Virus record (IMG/VR): IMGVR_UViG_3300030102_007725
Location: 7,173-27,393 of that record
DNA: 20,221 nt
Reading direction: 5' to 3' (one strand)
DNA from: a virus
The notes beneath the pieces were generated by a model, which worked only from the letters and a program-made list of their open reading frames with translations, did no database searches and had not been told where the DNA came from. The translations under genes and the position numbers were made by a program. Shown here in pieces: positions 1 to 8,251 of this stretch (position 1 is its first letter; each line of letters starts with the position of its first letter).

Positions 1-3000
1 TGGTTCCGAGTCTGGAATCATAGGATGGGCATATGACGGAAATCCAATTTACGGACCAACTGGACGTGTAAATCCAAATAGTGACTTATCTTCAGATGTA
101 AAATCATTAGAATCTGGATATGTACTTGATACATCAAATGTAACAGATAGACCAGTTGGATTTTCCAGTGGATTTTTTGTAGAGGATTATAAATTTAATG
201 GAAGTGGTGATCTGGACGAATACAATGGAAGATATGAAAAAAATAAAGAATATCCAAACGGAGTATATGCATATCATGCGACAGTAAATGAATTTCCATA
301 CTTTATAGGTAATAAGTATAAATCCAAATTAATTTCAGATTCTGATTTAGATCAATCATTTGATTTTAATAATTCTAATTTATTGAGAAACACTCAACCT
401 TATAAAGTATCGGAAGAAAATGCAGACTATGATTTTATTAATGAAACAAATGATGTTTTAGATCAAAAAATAAAAGTTTCATCAGTAACATCTGGTTCAA
501 TAGAAGCAATAGAAATACAAAATGCAGGTAATAATTATAAAGTTGGAGATAAATTGATTTTTGATGAGGATGATACTTCTGGAAGTGGATTGAATGTTGA
601 AGTAAATTCTATAAAAGGTAAAGGCATTGTAGATATAGTTACAAATTCAACATTGAAATTAAATTCTACCTTTATATGGCAATCTAATGAAAAAATAAAA
701 GTTACAATATTACCTAAACATGACTTATCGAATTTGGATTTTGTTACAATATCAGGATTTTCTACTAACTTAGCATCTTTGAATGGAACTCATCAAATTA
801 CAGTTCCATCTTATGCAAACGGAAGATGTCTTTCATCAATAACAAGCGCATCTTCTGCAGGATTTACAACAGAAATATATGTTGCACCTATCCCCGAACA
901 AATTTCTGTTGGAAGTAGTATTGGAATTGGAACCGAAACACTAAAAGTTCTTGGTATATTTAAAAATGAAAATATTTTAAGAATTGAAAGAGGAGTAGTA
1001 GGACTATCACATACTGTTGGAACTGCAGTATCTTTCTTACCGGATTCATTTGTAATTTCAAAATCTGTAGATAAATTTGATTCCAAACTTGATAATGAAG
1101 TATTTTTCAATCCTAAAGAATCTATTGGGGTATCTACTATAAGTGGTGTTGGTTATTCGACTTCATTTGTTTTTGGAAATATTACCGTAAATAGAGATAT
1201 ACCATCCAGAAGTATTGCGATTGAAAATCATCCATTCACAACAAATCAAAGTGTTGGATTTAATACCAATGGATCGAATACAATAGGTGTATCAACTAAT
1301 GGACTTACCTCAGCAGAAGTTTTTATTGATACTTTCCCAAGTCTTTTTGTTATTAATAAAAATTCAAATCTTATTGGATTAAAAACTGCTATTAATGGAG
1401 AAGAGTTATTTTTCCACAGTAATGGTGATAATGATGATAGATATTCTTTAAATGCAAATAATACTAAAGTATTGGGTGATGTTGAAAAAAATCTAGTAAC
1501 GGTTTCAGTTTCTACATCTCATAATCTTCAGAATGGAGATATTATTAACTTAAATGTGCAACCAAATCTTTCTGTAGGTGTTGGAGATTCTACTTCTGTC
1601 AAAGTTATTTACAATTCTAATATTGATAATATTGTTGTAAACCCCATTGGATTTAATTCGACGGGTGTTAGCACAACCACAAATGAAATTACAATTATAA
1701 ACCACGGTTTGAAAACTGGAGATAAAATTCTTTATGATGATAATTCTACGGAAAATGAATATTTTGTCTCTAAAATTAGTAATAATAAGATAAATTTGTG
1801 TGAAACTTTCTTTGATACTAAACAGATTCCCCCAACAGTTGTTTCATTTGCATCGACTGGAGGTTCTGATCAAAAGATATCTTTAATTAATCCCAAATTG
1901 AATCCGGTTAAAAATAATAATTTGGTATTCGATCTTTCGGATTCTAGTTTAGTTGGATATAATTTAAAAATTTATACCGATTCCCAATTAAAAAATGAGT
2001 TTGTATCTACAGGAAATACTAACACATTTAGTGTTTCTAGAACTGGAATTGTTGGAAATTCTTCTGCGACTTTAACACTAACATATGATGATAAAATTAC
2101 ACAAGAATTATATTATAGTTTGGAAAAAGATGGAGTAGTAGTCAATTCTGATACTGATGTTAAAAATTATTCAAGTATTCAATATGTTGAAAGTGCTTAT
2201 AATAACACATATACTATATCAGGAGTAGGAGTAACAAACTTTAATTTAAATATAAGTAATAGGGCAGAAAAATCATCTTATAATTCAACAGAATGTGATA
2301 TTTTAGAATATTCTACAACATCTATTTCTACAACAGGACCAGTAAAATCACTAAAAATTATATCATTTGGTTCTGGATATAAAAAACTACCAGCTTTAAA
2401 ATCTACAAATTCAACTTCTGGAATAGATTTAATTGTAAATACAAAATCAAATGCTATTGGTGTACTAAATGAACAGGAAATTATTAATAATAAATTTACA
2501 TATTCTTCAGATAAAACATTAAGACCCATAGCAAATGTTTCTCCAAATATTAAATTGACGAATTTTAATATTTTGGATAAATTAACTATTATTAATGGAG
2601 GATCTGGTTATACCTCTCCACCTTTATTAACTCTTGTAAATTCTTTCAGTAGAGAAGTAATACCCAATTCTGGATTATTACGTGCAGAGTTGAGTGGATC
2701 TTCACTTTCTTTTGTAGATATTGAAATATCTCCAAAAGGTCTTCCAGATGATACTATAGAAGTATTTACTACCAATAACACTAATGGAATTTCAATTGAA
2801 AAAGTAGAATCGGTATCTTCTCAAGAATTTAAATGTACAATATCAACACCCAATACTGGTGTTGGAAACACTTTTACCGTTCAACCATTTGAAGTTGGTG
2901 ATTTAGTGTTTGTCGAGGGAGTTCAGAAATCTGGTTCTAATGGAAGTGGATTTAATTCTGCAGATTATGGATTTAAATTTTTTAAAGTAACAAATTACAG

Positions 3001-6000
3001 CACAACAGAATCGGTTAATGATGTAGTAACTGTTAGTATAAGTGGTTTAGGCACAAACACCGGAATTGCAAAAACAATTCAAGATTTTAGTGGGGTTATA
3101 ATCAACGAAAAGGACTATCCGAAATTTGAAGTAACTCAAAAAGCATTTAAGTTTTCTGTAGGAGAAAATCTGTCTTCAAATGGAATAGTAAGAGATTTGG
3201 AAGTTACTGCAAGTAATGATAATGATTTAAAAGTTATCGGATCATATGAATTGTCAAAAAATGAAATAATTACAGGAGTTTTATCCGGAAATATTGCAAC
3301 AATAGATCAAATTAAATTTAATGAAGGAGTTTTTGATGTTAATTATTCTAATTTAAAAAATATTGGATGGAATAATGAAATTGGTAAGTTGAATGAAGAT
3401 TTCCAAGTTATTTCTGATAATGATTACTATCAAAATTTATCATATTCTATAAAGAGTTCTAAAACTTATAAAGATCAACAATCTCCAGTAGAAAGTTTAG
3501 TACATACTAGTGGATTGAAGAATTTTGCGGATACTCAAATTAGTTCTCCAGTAAATGCAGGGTTAGCAAAATCAAATTCTACTTCCGACGAACTTTCTGT
3601 AATTTATGATTTGATAGATGAAAAAAGAGTTGATACTATTAATAATTTTGATAATGTTGTTGATATTAATGTAATAGAATCTGCATCAAAATTTTTAAAA
3701 TTAAATGCAAAAAAACTTACAAATTATTTCGAATTTAAAAATTTAAATGTACTAACTGTTGATAATATTGATGATCAATTCTCAAATTCAGAGTCAGAAA
3801 ATACCGAATTTTTACTAATAAATGAAGTTGATGATAAAACTTATCATAACTATTTGTTGAGAGTAACCAATGAAGATAATACTGAAATACAATTAGTAGA
3901 TATTACAATTTTGAGTGATGGGATTAAAACCGTCATTGTTGAAAATGAATCATTGCAAAATTCTACTTGTGGAAGTTTTAAATTATTTGAAAATGAATTT
4001 GATGAAACTTTCTTAAAATTTGACCCTGTTGATCCATTTAATAAAAACTACAATATTAAATTGATTGAACAGACTTTTAATACGACAAATTCTGGTATAG
4101 GAACGGAATCTATTGGATTTGTAGATTTGTTTGGATCAGTATCTGTAGAAAATACTGTTACTGGCATAGGAACAACAACTATAGTTTCTTTAAATTCTAA
4201 CAATTTTGAATCTCTTTATGTCAATGCACAAGTAATTGATACAGTCACCAATGAAATGAATTATGCACGATTATATATCGTGCATGATGGGACAGATACG
4301 TATATGGCAGAGTATTATATTGACAATGACGATAGTCTGCTTTCTGTGAATCAAATAGGTATATTCACTTGTACTGATTTGGGTGGTGGAGTTTTATCAT
4401 TGGTACATGAAAATACTTCTTCCAATCAAATTAGAATAAGATCTAATATTGTTGGATTCGGAACTACATCAGTCGGGAAAAATAATTTTAGATTTAAGTC
4501 CTCTGATCAAGTAGATGGGCAAGAAAGAAGTGCAGTTTATAATTCAGACTTCCAGTCTATGGTGGGTATAGCATCCACAACCATTCATACTTTAGACAAG
4601 ACATTATTTAATGCATCAAAATCTATAGTACAAGTTAGTATAGGTTCCAGTAAAGCACTTCATCAGGTAATGATGCTATTTGATGGAACAGATGTTTATA
4701 CTCAACAGTTACCTTTCCTCTCAGTGGATACTATCAATAATCCTCTTGATACTTTATCTGGTATTGGCACATTTGGTGGAGAACTTTCAGGCAGTAATTT
4801 TATACTAAAATTCTATCCAGATGATCAAAGTCAGGAAATTGATATTGAAGTTTTGAATAAGTCTTTATATACAGAGTTAGATATTTCTAATGATTATAAC
4901 AATTTATCATATGGATCTGTAAATGAAAGAATTGATGAAAAATTCTACAATTCTATTAATGGAGTTAGAATTAATAGGACTAATTTTAAATTGACTAGTG
5001 ACTCTGTACCGATTTTTTCCAAAACGTTTAATCCAAATTCAAGTTCTTTGGATGCAGCAACAGGAAAATTTGAAATTAAGGATCATTTCTTTGTAACAGG
5101 TGAAGAATTAATTTATACTCCAGAATCTACAATTGTTGGTGTTGGAACTAGTGCATTGCTTACTTCTGGTGGTGAATTACCATCAACAGTATATGCAATT
5201 AAAATTAATGAAAATGAATTTAAAGTTGCTCTGACTACTGCATTGGCTCAAAGTGGAATTGGAACAACATTTACTTCTTTAGGAGAAGGAAATGCTCATA
5301 GATTTACAATGAAGGAGAGAAATTCTAAGTCTATTATTACTATTGATGAGTTGGTTCAATATCCAATAGCATTTACAAAGATATCGCACAATTTAAGTGG
5401 AAATGTTGGAGGATCTTTGGGAATTAGCACCAGTTTTGTTTCTTTGAGTGGAATATCTACGGTTAATATAAAAGACATATTATTAGTTGATGAAGAATAT
5501 CTTGGTGTAGTTAATGTTGGATTGGGTACAACTAATATTGGTCCAATTACTAATAGTGGAAGTATAAATCTTGTTGAAGTTGAACGAGGATTTGTTGGAT
5601 CTTCTGCAACAACACACTCTGATGGATCTGAAGCAAGAGTTTATAAAGGAGCATTTAATATTGTAAATGATGAAATTCATTTCGCAGAAGCACCTAGAGG
5701 AAATCCTCAAATTGACAAAACAAAAAATAATTTAGATTTTCCAACCTCATCTTTTACTGGTAGAGTATTCTTAAAATCCAATTATGACGACAATAAAGTT
5801 TATGATGATATATCTGATGAATTTACTGGAATAGGCAGAACATTTACATTGTCTGTGGGTGGAGGTAGCACTACAGGTATTGGCACTAGTGGTGGAAATG
5901 GACTTGTTTTTGTTAATAACATTTATCAATCACCAAAAACTGCAAATAATCCATTAATATCAAACTATGAAATTTTTGAAAGTAATAGTGTAGGTATAAC

Positions 6001-8218
6001 AACTATAGAATTTTCTGGAATTACAAAACCAAATGTAGATCCTTTAGAATATGTAACATCCGATTATGATGTCAATATAAATGAAACTCCAAGAGGTGGA
6101 ATCATAGTTTCTTATGGATCTACTCCTGGACTTGGTTTTGCTCCTCTTGTAGGTGCTTCTGTAACTGCTGTCGTTGGTGCTGGTGGATCTATTGCATCTA
6201 TAAGTATAGGAACAACAGGAACATTTGGATCTGGATATAATGGATTGGTTTCTATTGGAATAAGTGTCCATGAAGAAGGACATTCTGGTGCAGCTGCGAC
6301 AATAACAGCAACTGCAAATGTTGGTGCTGGTGGTTCACTAACATTTAATGTTGTTGGTGGTGGTACTGGATATATAAACCCACAAATATTTGTATCTGAT
6401 CCATCATATGAAAATCTTCCCATTGTCGGTGTTTCTAGACTTGGAGTTGGAGCAACAACTGAAACCGGACAAGGAGTTCTATTAAATATTAAAGTGGGAG
6501 GATCCTCCTCTATCACAGGCATAGGATCCACTTATTTTGAGGTAACTGAATTTAATTTTGCAAGACCTGGATATTCATTCCAAAGAGGTGATGTTTTTAA
6601 ACCTGTTGGATTAGTTACAGATTCTTCATTATCTTCTCCAATTTCGGATTTTGAAATTACTGTTATTGATACATATTCTGATAATTTTGCTGCTTGGGAA
6701 TTTGGAGAACTTGATTACATAGATTCTATCAAAGAATTTCAAGATGGTAGGGTTAGATTCCCACTTGCTTATAATGGGCAACTTATTAGTTTTGAAGCTG
6801 AAGAAAACAGTGCTATTGAAAAAAATATTAACAATATTTTAGTTATTTTTATAAATGGTGTTATTCAAAAACCCAAAGTTAACTATATTTTTGAAGGAGG
6901 AACTTCTTTTATATTCACCAAACCACCTTTACCCGAAGATGAAATTGAAATTTATTTCTATAAAGGAATTAGAGGCACTGATTCTATATTCTTTGGTAAT
7001 GTTAGACCCACAATAAAAACAGGTGATAATGTTCAAGTTATAAGTAATAATTTAATTGCTAACTCAGCAACTCAGGAAGAAAGAACAGTATATAATATAA
7101 CAAGTTCAGATACATTTGAAACTAATCGTTATTCTGGCACTGGAATTGGTACAGAAACTGAATTTAAACCTCTGTCCTGGTCAAAACAAAAAAGTGATAA
7201 AAAAATTAATGGAGAATTTGTAAGTAAATCTAGAGATGTATTAGAAACTTTAGTGTTCCCAACTGCTAGAATAATTAAAGATGTTCAGTCAACAGATACT
7301 CAAATTTTTGTAGATAATGCAGAACTATTTAATTATGAAGCAGGAACTTTTGATAATTCACCCACTGATGCATCATTCAGTGATAAACCACAGTCTGGTT
7401 TTGATGCTTTAATCGTAGAAGATACAAATCCGGTTACTGCTACATTTACTGCTTCAATTGATGGAAACGGATCTGTTACTGGCATAACTACAACAAATCC
7501 TGGTTTTGGATACCTTTCAGATCAAACAACCATAGCATTGAAATTTGTTGGAATAGCAACAACAACAGCAACAGCAACAGCATCTATCACTAACGGAGTA
7601 GTTACTGGAACCACAATAACTAATCCCGGAGTTGGATATACAGTTGAACCTACAATATTTGCAGAAACTCCCAATTTAAACATCGAAAAAATTACAGAAT
7701 TTGAAACTATTAATGGATTCTCAGGAATTGTGACTGGAATTACAACAACTACAGGAACCGGAGGAAATCCATTAGCACTTCAATTCACCATATATCATGA
7801 TGATACATCACCTTTCTCTGGATTATCAGTAGGATATCCAGTTTATATTTACGATACTAGAATTGGAACGGGAGTCACATCTATTGATAATTCAAATTCT
7901 GCAGTTGTTGGGATCGGTACAGATTTCTTAGATAATATTTACTATGTTTCTGCTTTGTCTAATAGTGATAAAATTGGAATTATTACATGCAATGTAGATT
8001 CTAACTCGAATATTATTGGTATAGGAACAACGGGAAGTATATCAAGTCCTGTCGGAAAGTATTCATGGGGAAGATTATCCACCGGTACAAGATCTTCAAA
8101 TCCAATATCAATTGGTGTTACTGGAAATACTATTTCTGGATTGTCAACATATCCAACAATTCAAAGAAGAACTTTTGGTATTAGGTTAACTGGAGCACTT
8201 CCTAAAATTGTATCTTGA
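1..8218 (+). CDS. Giant YHYH-type virion structural protein, 5'-truncated by window edge
   Basis: The frame is open from base 2 to TGA at 8216-8218, giving 2738 visible codons; the true start lies left of the window. The first in-frame start-like codon (TTG at 383) falls inside a conserved module and is not a real start. Bases 14-300 encode a YHYH-type module: GIIGWAYDGNPIYGP, then DLDEYNGR, then YAYHATVNEFPYFIG. The middle is a string of beta-rich repeats with many GIGT and GVGT turns, including two DGTD units (about 4150-4880). Bases 6090-7000 form the core I recall as best conserved in marine T4-like phages, with APLVGA, GHSGAAA, GTGYINP, GIGSTYFEV, FGELDYIDS and a late FINGVIQKP...FTKPP unit. 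GxGY modules recur at about 2370, 2600, 6230, 6365, 7500 and 7630. No signal peptide or membrane segment is visible. By position before gp8 it takes the place of T4 gp7 (1032 aa), but I see no sequence match to gp7. Probable role: large baseplate or tail-peripheral component. The exact function is unknown. Confidence 0.85.
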   Translation, partial: GSESGIIGWAYDGNPIYGPTGRVNPNSDLSSDVKSLESGYVLDTSNVTDRPVGFSSGFFVEDYKFNGSGDLDEYNGRYEKNKEYPNGVYAYHATVNEFPYFIGNKYKSKLISDSDLDQSFDFNNSNLLRNTQPYKVSEENADYDFINETNDVLDQKIKVSSVTSGSIEAIEIQNAGNNYKVGDKLIFDEDDTSGSGLNVEVNSIKGKGIVDIVTNSTLKLNSTFIWQSNEKIKVTILPKHDLSNLDFVTISGFSTNLASLNGTHQITVPSYANGRCLSSITSASSAGFTTEIYVAPIPEQISVGSSIGIGTETLKVLGIFKNENILRIERGVVGLSHTVGTAVSFLPDSFVISKSVDKFDSKLDNEVFFNPKESIGVSTISGVGYSTSFVFGNITVNRDIPSRSIAIENHPFTTNQSVGFNTNGSNTIGVSTNGLTSAEVFIDTFPSLFVINKNSNLIGLKTAINGEELFFHSNGDNDDRYSLNANNTKVLGDVEKNLVTVSVSTSHNLQNGDIINLNVQPNLSVGVGDSTSVKVIYNSNIDNIVVNPIGFNSTGVSTTTNEITIINHGLKTGDKILYDDNSTENEYFVSKISNNKINLCETFFDTKQIPPTVVSFASTGGSDQKISLINPKLNPVKNNNLVFDLSDSSLVGYNLKIYTDSQLKNEFVSTGNTNTFSVSRTGIVGNSSATLTLTYDDKITQELYYSLEKDGVVVNSDTDVKNYSSIQYVESAYNNTYTISGVGVTNFNLNISNRAEKSSYNSTECDILEYSTTSISTTGPVKSLKIISFGSGYKKLPALKSTNSTSGIDLIVNTKSNAIGVLNEQEIINNKFTYSSDKTLRPIANVSPNIKLTNFNILDKLTIINGGSGYTSPPLLTLVNSFSREVIPNSGLLRAELSGSSLSFVDIEISPKGLPDDTIEVFTTNNTNGISIEKVESVSSQEFKCTISTPNTGVGNTFTVQPFEVGDLVFVEGVQKSGSNGSGFNSADYGFKFFKVTNYSTTESVNDVVTVSISGLGTNTGIAKTIQDFSGVIINEKDYPKFEVTQKAFKFSVGENLSSNGIVRDLEVTASNDNDLKVIGSYELSKNEIITGVLSGNIATIDQIKFNEGVFDVNYSNLKNIGWNNEIGKLNEDFQVISDNDYYQNLSYSIKSSKTYKDQQSPVESLVHTSGLKNFADTQISSPVNAGLAKSNSTSDELSVIYDLIDEKRVDTINNFDNVVDINVIESASKFLKLNAKKLTNYFEFKNLNVLTVDNIDDQFSNSESENTEFLLINEVDDKTYHNYLLRVTNEDNTEIQLVDITILSDGIKTVIVENESLQNSTCGSFKLFENEFDETFLKFDPVDPFNKNYNIKLIEQTFNTTNSGIGTESIGFVDLFGSVSVENTVTGIGTTTIVSLNSNNFESLYVNAQVIDTVTNEMNYARLYIVHDGTDTYMAEYYIDNDDSLLSVNQIGIFTCTDLGGGVLSLVHENTSSNQIRIRSNIVGFGTTSVGKNNFRFKSSDQVDGQERSAVYNSDFQSMVGIASTTIHTLDKTLFNASKSIVQVSIGSSKALHQVMMLFDGTDVYTQQLPFLSVDTINNPLDTLSGIGTFGGELSGSNFILKFYPDDQSQEIDIEVLNKSLYTELDISNDYNNLSYGSVNERIDEKFYNSINGVRINRTNFKLTSDSVPIFSKTFNPNSSSLDAATGKFEIKDHFFVTGEELIYTPESTIVGVGTSALLTSGGELPSTVYAIKINENEFKVALTTALAQSGIGTTFTSLGEGNAHRFTMKERNSKSIITIDELVQYPIAFTKISHNLSGNVGGSLGISTSFVSLSGISTVNIKDILLVDEEYLGVVNVGLGTTNIGPITNSGSINLVEVERGFVGSSATTHSDGSEARVYKGAFNIVNDEIHFAEAPRGNPQIDKTKNNLDFPTSSFTGRVFLKSNYDDNKVYDDISDEFTGIGRTFTLSVGGGSTTGIGTSGGNGLVFVNNIYQSPKTANNPLISNYEIFESNSVGITTIEFSGITKPNVDPLEYVTSDYDVNINETPRGGIIVSYGSTPGLGFAPLVGASVTAVVGAGGSIASISIGTTGTFGSGYNGLVSIGISVHEEGHSGAAATITATANVGAGGSLTFNVVGGGTGYINPQIFVSDPSYENLPIVGVSRLGVGATTETGQGVLLNIKVGGSSSITGIGSTYFEVTEFNFARPGYSFQRGDVFKPVGLVTDSSLSSPISDFEITVIDTYSDNFAAWEFGELDYIDSIKEFQDGRVRFPLAYNGQLISFEAEENSAIEKNINNILVIFINGVIQKPKVNYIFEGGTSFIFTKPPLPEDEIEIYFYKGIRGTDSIFFGNVRPTIKTGDNVQVISNNLIANSATQEERTVYNITSSDTFETNRYSGTGIGTETEFKPLSWSKQKSDKKINGEFVSKSRDVLETLVFPTARIIKDVQSTDTQIFVDNAELFNYEAGTFDNSPTDASFSDKPQSGFDALIVEDTNPVTATFTASIDGNGSVTGITTTNPGFGYLSDQTTIALKFVGIATTTATATASITNGVVTGTTITNPGVGYTVEPTIFAETPNLNIEKITEFETINGFSGIVTGITTTTGTGGNPLALQFTIYHDDTSPFSGLSVGYPVYIYDTRIGTGVTSIDNSNSAVVGIGTDFLDNIYYVSALSNSDKIGIITCNVDSNSNIIGIGTTGSISSPVGKYSWGRLSTGTRSSNPISIGVTGNTISGLSTYPTIQRRTFGIRLTGALPKIVS
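4150..4880 (+). repeat. Two diverged tandem DGTD domains within the giant protein
   Basis: Two successive segments share one layout: an amide- or serine-rich strand, a hydrophobic strand ending in a DGTD turn followed by a tyrosine (HDGTDTY at 4283, FDGTDVY at 4679), then a GIFTC or GIGTFGG turn, a strand (VLSLVHEN, FILKFYPDD) and a closing strand (IRIRSN, IDIEVLN). The two DGTD turns are 396 bases (132 codons) apart. Nucleotide identity is low, so this is an old protein-level duplication rather than a recent DNA repeat. Similar DGTD units are, from memory, common in marine T4-like phage giant proteins. Confidence 0.6.
4263..4285 (+). other. Perfect 9-bp hairpin inside the giant gene
   Basis: ATGCACGAT (4263-4271) and ATCGTGCAT (4277-4285) are exact reverse complements around a 5-base loop. 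The hairpin overlaps the codons leading into the first DGTD turn. No T-run follows, so it is not an intrinsic terminator. It may be a chance product of coding sequence or an mRNA structure. Confidence 0.6.
6173..6333 (+). repeat. 14-base direct repeat coding VGAGGS in adjacent glycine-rich modules
   Basis: GTTGGTGCTGGTGG occurs at 6173-6186 and again at 6320-6333, in the same frame. It encodes VGAGGS each time, at the beginning of two neighbouring GxGY-type modules (FGSGYNG, then GGTGYINP). This supports the view that the two modules arose by duplication. Confidence 0.6.
7556..7582 (+). repeat. CAA/CAG simple-sequence repeat in the giant gene
   Basis: The run is built from CAA and CAG triplets with hexamer period AACAGC and encodes alternating Thr and Ala (ATTTATATA). 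It lies between two GxGY modules near the C-terminus of the giant protein. Any slippage by whole units would stay in frame and lengthen or shorten a Thr/Ala strand or linker. Confidence 0.6.
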
Positions 8219-8226
8219 TTATATCG

Positions 8227-8234
8227 TATAAATA
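8227..8234 (+). promoter_or_regulatory. T4-type late promoter box TATAAATA upstream of gp8
   Basis: The 33-base gap between the giant gene and gp8 contains TATAAATA, an exact match to the T4 late promoter consensus, which is read by host RNA polymerase carrying the gp55 sigma factor and the gp33/gp45 co-activators. Its right end is 17 bases before the gp8 ATG, so the 5' leader would be very short. The box continues as TATAAATATCTAAA, a 14-base string repeated exactly at the only other sizeable gap (17306). No Shine-Dalgarno sequence is obvious before the gp8 ATG. Confidence 0.75.
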
Positions 8235-8251
8235 TCTAAAAACCTATTAAT

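Noticed and set aside
5483-6283. Other minus-strand open frames rich in Ser, Asn, Cys and Tyr
   Set aside because: They mirror repeats of the giant gene, have low-complexity composition and no ribosome site or promoter.
6497-6508. 12-base palindrome GGAGGATCCTCC
   Set aside because: Perfect but with no loop, inside conserved GGSSSITG codons; probably a chance result of Gly and Ser codons.
6112-6531. Minus-strand 139-residue open frame, Pro/Thr/Val-rich
   Set aside because: It lies opposite the best-conserved core of the giant gene. Its composition is the complement of Gly-rich codons and it has no recognisable protein features.
383-8218. Giant protein starting at TTG 383
   Set aside because: The frame is open and clearly coding upstream to base 2, with the YHYH-type module at 14-300, so 383 is an internal leucine codon and the gene is truncated by the window edge.
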